Assembly (NCBI GenBank): GCA_964559435.1
Contig: CAZLHI010000055.1
Location: 1 to 17,070, forward strand
Direction of reading: 5' to 3'
From: Hebobacterum sp964559435
GTDB lineage: Bacteria; Armatimonadota; Hebobacteria; Hebobacterales; Hebobacteraceae
Length of the DNA stretch: 17,070 bases
Below, in pieces: positions 13,306-17,070 of this stretch. The position numbers and the translations under genes are program-made. Numbering within the stretch: position 1 is the stretch's first letter; each line of letters begins with the position of its first letter. The notes beneath the pieces are model-generated. The model was not told the DNA's origin. It saw only the letters and a program-made list of their open reading frames with translations, and ran no database searches.

Positions 13306-13527
13306 ATGAAGAGGGGAAAGCGCGAACCAGGCGAGCTGGTGAAGTGCATCGACTGCCTCCATGCCAAGGTGCGGCCGAACACCGGCGGCAACCTGTGGCA
13401 CTGCGTGGGCCGTACCGACCGCCTCATCGGGGGCCGGCGCTGGCGCAACCCGACCCACCACCACACCCACTCCAGCCTCACCAGGCCGAAGAAGTGCAAA
13501 GCCTTCCGCTCCGTGGAGGAGGGGTAG
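13306..13527 (+). CDS. Small Cys-rich, probably zinc-binding protein
   Basis: A 73-aa basic protein with CIDC (residues 14-17), WHC and KKC, a spacing that could bind one zinc ion. His-rich NPTHHHTHSS lies between the third and fourth cysteines. Small Cys4 proteins of this kind are common among phage genes. No strong ribosome binding site precedes the ATG at 13306. It lies after the assembly gap and before the HEPN gene, so it is unclear whether it belongs to the phage-like region. Confidence 0.5.
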   Translation: MKRGKREPGELVKCIDCLHAKVRPNTGGNLWHCVGRTDRLIGGRRWRNPTHHHTHSSLTRPKKCKAFRSVEEG

Positions 13528-13648
13528 GGGCTGTGGCGCGGCAACGCTCGTGCGGGGCGCCCACCGCACGCGGCGAGTGATAGGCAATTGGTCGGTGCAA
13601 GAAGGACTTGAATGCATGGGCAACGAAGCCGCACTTGGCTTAGGCGTA

Positions 13649-13671
13649 AGGCAGAGCGCATGCGCCTGCCT
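13649..13671 (+). promoter_or_regulatory. Leader hairpin before the HEPN gene
   Basis: AGGCAG, one bulged A, GCGC, AT, GCGC, CTGCCT forms a 10-bp GC-rich stem ending 33 nt before the GTG at 13705. No T-tract follows, so an intrinsic terminator is unlikely. It could protect the mRNA or control access to the HEPN-ATPase genes. Confidence 0.4.
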
Positions 13672-13704
13672 AGTGTAGGCCAGGTGTCGAGGGAGGCCCC
13701 ATCC

Positions 13705-14208
13705 GTGACCGAACCAGATTTCCTCCAGCTCGGCAACCAGAACAAGGTACGGCGCATCATCTCGGCATTCGCGTCCCAAGAGACACTCGCTGGCTTCGAC
13801 GCCGCCGCAGGTGATATCGTGAAGCGCTGGTACTCCCTAGCAAGGGATCACCTTTCTGCCGCGAGGCACCTACTGCGCGTGCGTGGCGCGTGGCGGTCCG
13901 TCGTTTCGCGCACTTACTACGCCGCGTACAACGCTTCACGCGCAGTGCGCTTGCACGTGACCGGATCTGTGAAGCGCGGTGCGAAGGATCACAAGAGCAT
14001 AGCGGACCTCCCGGACGACTTCCCGAGGAGACGAGACTGGTCGGCCTTCCTGCAGGACCTCCGGTTCGACCGCTCCTTGTCAGACTATGAGCCATGGCCG
14101 GAAACCTACCGTGAGCTGAACCGACGCCCTGCCCAGTCTTTGCGGGAAGTGACCGACTTTCTTCGCTCCGTCCGTGAATACCTCGGAGGAAGGGGAGTAA
14201 AGCTATGA
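13705..14208 (+). CDS. HEPN-domain protein
   Basis: A 167-aa protein. Residues 35-165 follow the HEPN pattern seen in MNT-HEPN and related proteins: helix 1 DIVKRWYSLARDHLSAARHL, then the hallmark SRTYYAAYNASRAV (68-81), a DHKSI segment (105-109), an RFDRSLSDY segment (120-128) and a last helix SLREVTDFLRSVREYL. HEPN proteins are often ribonucleases or toxins in conflict systems. In many, a His follows R-x-YY-A at the end of this motif; here the position is Asn76, so catalysis is uncertain. The GTG at 13705 has GAGGGAGG 8 nt upstream. The longer ATG start at 13612 adds an Arg-rich tail that crosses the leader hairpin. The gene overlaps the ATPase gene by ATGA. Confidence 0.8.
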   Translation: MTEPDFLQLGNQNKVRRIISAFASQETLAGFDAAAGDIVKRWYSLARDHLSAARHLLRVRGAWRSVVSRTYYAAYNASRAVRLHVTGSVKRGAKDHKSIADLPDDFPRRRDWSAFLQDLRFDRSLSDYEPWPETYRELNRRPAQSLREVTDFLRSVREYLGGRGVKL

Positions 14209-15776
14209 ACGCAGCGTTCACAGAAGAAGAAGCACAAGCAGCGGAGAGGATAAAGCGTCGCTTCCTCGCTATCACGGGTCTCCGATCGGTGAGAACTGAC
14301 CTTGATACAGCGGGGCCTGATCGGTACCTGGCGTTCCAGGTCGGCCGGGACGCCCCGATGTATAGGTATGCGCTTGACGAGATCAACCGTTCTCTAGATG
14401 AGGGCGACCCCTTTCACGGTAGTCTGCGCCTCAGTAAGGTCCGAACCGCAGACCCCATGCGCTCCCAAGAAGTTGAACTGCTGCGAGCGCTGCTTGAGCG
14501 CTCGCTGCGGGTCACCTCGGCCAATCTTGAGGCCGCACCCCGGGTTGAGTTCGCTCCCTTCCGTTCGGGCGAGGAGGTTTCCGTCACGCAGGCCGCGAAC
14601 CACGTGATTGAGGGCCGACGGGGAGTCGGCAAATCAACACTGATACTCATGGCATACAGGCGGGTGCTGGAGGATGGCAACCTCCCGGTGTGGCTCGACC
14701 TGAAGCCTATGCGTGGCGCCTCAGGCCCCAATGATCTCCTAGTGATGCTCTCAGTGGTTCTCGGCCAGGTCGACGATACTGCCACGACGCTGGACAGGGG
14801 GGCCGATACGACGCCGCTTGTGACTGCTCAGCACCTGGTTGAAGAAGATCTGCTCGAGCGAGGGATCACGGAACGGAACGTCCGTACGCAGATCCCGAAG
14901 GTCAACACGCTCATCAAGGACTTCGCACGGCTCAACGCCACACAGATTTACGTCTTCCTCGACGATGTGCACCTGCTCTCTAGCGATCTGCAGCCGCTTC
15001 TCTTCGACCTGCTCCACGGTTCCTTCAAGGGAGCGGGCGCGTGGCTGAAGATAGCGGGCCTGAAGCAGTTTCTGAAACTCTATGACCCGGCCCGCAAGAT
15101 CGGACTGCAGCGGATGCACGATGTACAGGCGATTGACCTGGATCTAACCCTCGTGGAGCCTGCACAGGCCCGGAAGCACCTGGTCAGTATCCTGACCAGG
15201 TTCGTCAACGCCTGCGGTTTCAGGAAGTGTTCGTCGCTCATCCCGGAGAGGGCGATCGAGAGGCTTGTCTGGTGTTCGGCTGGTGTTCCACGCGACTTCC
15301 TGTCGCTGTTCAACCGAGCAGTGGGGCACGCCATCGAGCACAACCGCAGGCGAGTTGGGGTCGAGGAGGTGAACTTATCTGTTGGGGAATCCGCCCAAAC
15401 GAAGATGGACGAACTGGGCCAGGACACCAGCGAAGACGCTGATGCTGTGCGGCACGCTCTTGATACTCTGCAGTCCGAATGCCTCGATCACCACCGCTCG
15501 AACTCATTCCTGATGCGTCAGGCACCGCAGGCGAGAGGTTATGAGTTGCTGCAGAAGCTTGTGGACCTGCGGCTGGTTCACCTGATACACCCGAGCATCA
15601 CGCCGGGACGGGCTGGGGAGCGGTACGAGGCATACCTGCTCGATTATTCCTTCTACACAGGCGTGCGAAGGCGACACCGTCTGAATGAGTTGCGAATAAC
15701 TCCAGAGGGCCGCCCGAAGTGGGCAGCGCTCCGCCGACTCCCGCAGATTGAGCCACAAGTGCTCGAACCGGGCTAG
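14205..15776 (+). CDS. P-loop ATPase partner of the HEPN protein
   Basis: A 523-aa protein. Residues 1-125 have no recognised motif. Walker A is GRRGVGKST (137-145), Walker B is IYVFLDD with Asp253/Asp254, and HLLSSDLQPLLFDLLHG follows. The C-terminal part (about 330-500) looks like the lid and winged-helix region of ORC/Cdc6- or STAND-type ATPases (VPRDFLSLFNRA, ELLQKLVDLRLVHLIHP). No helicase, nuclease or transmembrane motif is visible. It starts at an ATG that overlaps the HEPN stop (ATGA), so the two are translationally coupled and probably act together: the ATPase as sensor or switch, the HEPN protein as effector. That division of labour is inference. The gene appears intact. Confidence 0.8.
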   Translation: MNAAFTEEEAQAAERIKRRFLAITGLRSVRTDLDTAGPDRYLAFQVGRDAPMYRYALDEINRSLDEGDPFHGSLRLSKVRTADPMRSQEVELLRALLERSLRVTSANLEAAPRVEFAPFRSGEEVSVTQAANHVIEGRRGVGKSTLILMAYRRVLEDGNLPVWLDLKPMRGASGPNDLLVMLSVVLGQVDDTATTLDRGADTTPLVTAQHLVEEDLLERGITERNVRTQIPKVNTLIKDFARLNATQIYVFLDDVHLLSSDLQPLLFDLLHGSFKGAGAWLKIAGLKQFLKLYDPARKIGLQRMHDVQAIDLDLTLVEPAQARKHLVSILTRFVNACGFRKCSSLIPERAIERLVWCSAGVPRDFLSLFNRAVGHAIEHNRRRVGVEEVNLSVGESAQTKMDELGQDTSEDADAVRHALDTLQSECLDHHRSNSFLMRQAPQARGYELLQKLVDLRLVHLIHPSITPGRAGERYEAYLLDYSFYTGVRRRHRLNELRITPEGRPKWAALRRLPQIEPQVLEPG

Positions 15777-15997
15777 GTCGTGCAGCCGCCGCCGCGCTCC
15801 TGCCCCAGATGCAGGGGCTGACAGGAGGCGGAGTTCCTGCCCAACGATTCACGGTCCCGCCCAATGATTCAAACGCAGGTTGGAAACCTGCGCTACCGGG
15901 AACCCCAACGGCCGGCGGGGATGCTGCGCGTGGCCGCGCCACACCGGTCTCGGACATCGCCAGCAAACCATAGACGCGAGTGAGGGGGGCCGGTGGG

Positions 15998-16059
15998 ACC
16001 CTTCGGCAGGCTCAGGATAAACTACTCGCCGGCCTGCCCTGAGTGAAGCCGAACGGGTC
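15998..16059. repeat. Imperfect inverted repeat of the CTCAGG family
   Basis: GACCC, TTCGGC and CTCAGG on the left side recur in reverse complement on the right (CCTGAG, GCCGAA, GGGTC), with a loop of about 15 nt. The left arm CTTCGGCAGGCTCAGG matches the core of the 72-bp repeat at 16760, so both belong to one family. Confidence 0.65.
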
Positions 16060-16133
16060 GTCCCGCCTCGGCAGGTGCTCGGCCATAGGGCGAATGCGCT
16101 TCGAGAGGGGAGGGACGGGCGCTGGCGCTTGGC

Positions 16134-16162
16134 CCACCAAGATCCTTCGCTGCGCTCAGGAT
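16134..16162 (+). repeat. Dispersed repeat CCACCAAGATCC...CTCAGG
   Basis: CCACCAAGATCCTTCGCTGC followed by GCTCAGGAT shares its ends with the 72-bp repeats at 13101 and 16760 but has a different middle. I recognise 'AAGATCCTTCGCTGCGCTCAGGAT'-like strings as a frequent intergenic repeat in several uncultured phyla. Confidence 0.6.
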
Positions 16163-16207
16163 GACAGACTGCGACGCTAAAGAGGATGACGGAGCGTGAT
16201 TGTGCGG

Positions 16208-16237
16208 TTGACAGGCGGGTGTGGGTTCGGTTAGGCT
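16208..16237 (+). promoter_or_regulatory. Promoter of the lipoprotein gene
   Basis: TTGACA (16208-16213) and TAGGCT (16232-16237) are 18 nt apart and end 40 nt before the ATG at 16278. The -35 box is perfect and the -10 is typical of high-GC promoters. TGACAGGCGGGTG at 16209-16221 recurs at 16251-16263, so the promoter overlaps one copy of a direct repeat. Confidence 0.5.
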
Positions 16238-16277
16238 TGCGGTCGGCGCGTGACAGGCGGGTGAAAGGCGGAGTGCA

Positions 16278-16730
16278 ATGACGCGCGGTATCGGCCGCTG
16301 GTCGATCGTGGCTCTGGCAGCAGTGGTGTTGGTGTGCGGGTGTGGCGGCGACCCTTCCCTCAAGAACGATGCCCTCGCTCGAAACCTCCTCGACGCGATC
16401 TACGACGGCAGCATGATCACCGTGCAGGACTCGATGCACCCGATGATGCTGCGGGGCATGGCCGACTGGGTGACGGCCGGGACGGGGAGTCTCCTGCGCG
16501 ACACGTTCGGCGACGTGAAGGGGCTGCAGTTCGACTCGGTCGAGGGCGGCGGGAAGCAGGGCGTGTGGAACGTGAGCACCACCCGACGCAGGTTCCAGAT
16601 GAAGATCTGGTTCTACGAGGGGAAGGTGTCGGGGTTCTCCTTCCGGCCTTCGAGCCAGCAGGAGTGGGCCGACGTGCCGCAGATCGGGGTGGACTACAGC
16701 AAGCTCGGCAAGAAGCCGGCCGGGTGGTAG
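16278..16730 (+). CDS. Small predicted lipoprotein
   Basis: A 150-aa protein with a lipoprotein-type signal (MTRGIGRWSIVALAAVVLVC then GCGG). The basic start, hydrophobic stretch and Cys around residues 20-22 fit a lipobox, with an unusual Cys at the -2 position. The mature part has a helical segment (ALARNLLDAIYDGSMITVQD) followed by beta-rich sequence (GVWNVSTTRRRFQMKIWFYE), the layout of small DUF3887-like extracellular domains. That similarity is by eye only. GGCGGAG lies upstream of the ATG. Its own promoter lies at 16208. It probably belongs to the host background and not to the HEPN-ATPase unit. Confidence 0.75.
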   Translation: MTRGIGRWSIVALAAVVLVCGCGGDPSLKNDALARNLLDAIYDGSMITVQDSMHPMMLRGMADWVTAGTGSLLRDTFGDVKGLQFDSVEGGGKQGVWNVSTTRRRFQMKIWFYEGKVSGFSFRPSSQQEWADVPQIGVDYSKLGKKPAGW

Positions 16731-16759
16731 GGGAAGGCGGCGTGCCGTTCACGGCTTTA

Positions 16760-16831
16760 CCACCAAGATCCCATTCGGCAGGCTCAGGGCAGGCCTTCGC
16801 TTGCGCCTTCCCCAAGGCTATGGCGGACAAG
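16760..16831. repeat. 72-bp intergenic repeat, right inverted copy
   Basis: Inverted relative to 13101-13172, with five mismatches over 72 bp. It follows the lipoprotein gene stop by 30 bp. With its partner it brackets 3.6 kb that contains the small zinc-type gene, the HEPN gene, the ATPase gene and the lipoprotein gene. Confidence 0.9.
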
Positions 16832-16909
16832 TCGCTCAGGATAACGGGTTGCCTCGCTCAGGACAGGCTCCTCCCCCCTCGATTCTTCCCCCTGCCAACC
16901 GCGACGGCC

Positions 16910-16935
16910 GGCGGGCATGCGGAGTCATGCCCGCC
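16910..16935. repeat. Palindromic repeat related to the 47-bp array
   Basis: GGCGGGCATG (16910-16919), CGGAGT, CATGCCCGCC (16926-16935). Read on the minus strand it is TGTAG-stem-ACTCCG-stem-GGCCGT, the same frame as the 47-bp units at 12813 but with different, compensated stem bases. Confidence 0.85.
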
Positions 16936-16953
16936 CTACAAACGCAGGTTCGT

Positions 16954-16979
16954 GGGGCAGGAGCTTCGTCTCCTGCCCC
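16954..16979. terminator. Perfect 10-bp GC hairpin
   Basis: GGGGCAGGAG (16954-16963) pairs perfectly with CTCCTGCCCC (16970-16979) around CTTCGT. A CTCCTGCCCC-type string recurs at 12591, 13281 and 15797. It may act as a factor-independent stop, but there is only a TT after the stem, so it is more likely another dispersed palindrome. Confidence 0.4.
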
Positions 16980-17070
16980 TTGCCTGTCCCGCGATCACGG
17001 CCGGCCCGGCGGGGAGGCCCGCCAGAGGCGGGTAAACTCCGGCATGGCCGGCCTACACGTGAGTGCTCGG

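Larger units (their letters stand above)
15777..16277. other. 500-bp intergenic region made of repeats
   Basis: No gene is seen. It holds a GC hairpin with GCCCC/GGGGC just after the ATPase stop (about 15800-15830), a direct repeat GCCCAAYGATTCA (about 15839 and 15859), and the palindrome CGCAGGTT-GGA-AACCTGCG (about 15876-15894). It also holds an imperfect inverted repeat at 15998-16059 and a further repeat at 16134-16162. These look like dispersed short palindromic repeats, followed by the promoter of the lipoprotein gene. Confidence 0.6.
16731..17070. other. 340-bp intergenic region made of repeats
   Basis: No gene is seen up to the window end. It contains the right copy of the 72-bp repeat (16760-16831), a hairpin of the 47-bp-repeat family (16910-16935), a second hairpin GGGGCAGGAG / CTCCTGCCCC (16954-16979), and GGCCCGCC-AGA-GGCGGG (about 17015-17031) near the end. 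Confidence 0.6.

Noticed and set aside
15849..16439. Minus-strand frame opposite the lipoprotein start
   Set aside because: Made of intergenic repeats and opposes a gene with signal peptide and promoter.

Overview
GC-rich bacterial DNA that looks like an accessory island. The 100-base N block at 12898-12997 marks a draft scaffold, probably metagenomic. No rRNA, tRNA or housekeeping gene is visible. SLH repeats of the type 'VTRDQMAVYVARA' and dense palindromic intergenic repeats suggest an uncultured lineage such as Armatimonadota, but this assignment is weak.

Layout. (1) 1-2696: the end of an operon, with the tail of one gene, a small overlapping ORF and a Rad50/SMC-like ATPase that has a zinc hook. 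This is a plausible defence or DNA-repair module cut by the window edge. (2) 2754-5268: a HicBA-type toxin-antitoxin pair whose antitoxin carries an N-terminal MerR-like DNA-binding domain. The pair lies between two near-identical 183-bp copies of the 3' end of a serine recombinase gene. The right copy belongs to a longer recombinase remnant that lacks the catalytic domain. (3) 5269-7012: a secreted SLH-domain protein on the minus strand, with recombinase-like debris on both sides.

(4) 7013-13527: a temperate-phage-like early region. A minus-strand LexA/CI-like repressor, whose S24 peptidase residues appear to be lost, faces a plus-strand Cro-like HTH protein across a palindromic operator. 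Downstream on the plus strand come several very small genes with good ribosome binding sites, a Rad52-type annealing protein, an 82-aa protein, a PD-(D/E)XK nuclease with a Cas4/AddB-like cysteine set, a small HTH protein, a replication-initiator-like protein and two more small proteins. No capsid, tail, terminase or lysis gene is visible. The element is therefore either cut off, interrupted or decayed.

(5) 12813-13172: a 47-bp palindromic tandem repeat array interrupted by the assembly gap, then intergenic repeats. (6) 13705-15776: a two-gene unit with an ATGA overlap, encoding a HEPN-domain protein and a P-loop ATPase. This is the best candidate in the window for an undescribed conflict or defence system. 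It lies between two inverted copies of a 72-bp repeat (13101-13172 and 16760-16831). (7) 15777-17070: repeat-rich intergenic DNA around a small predicted lipoprotein gene.

All functional calls come from motifs read by eye. No database search was run.
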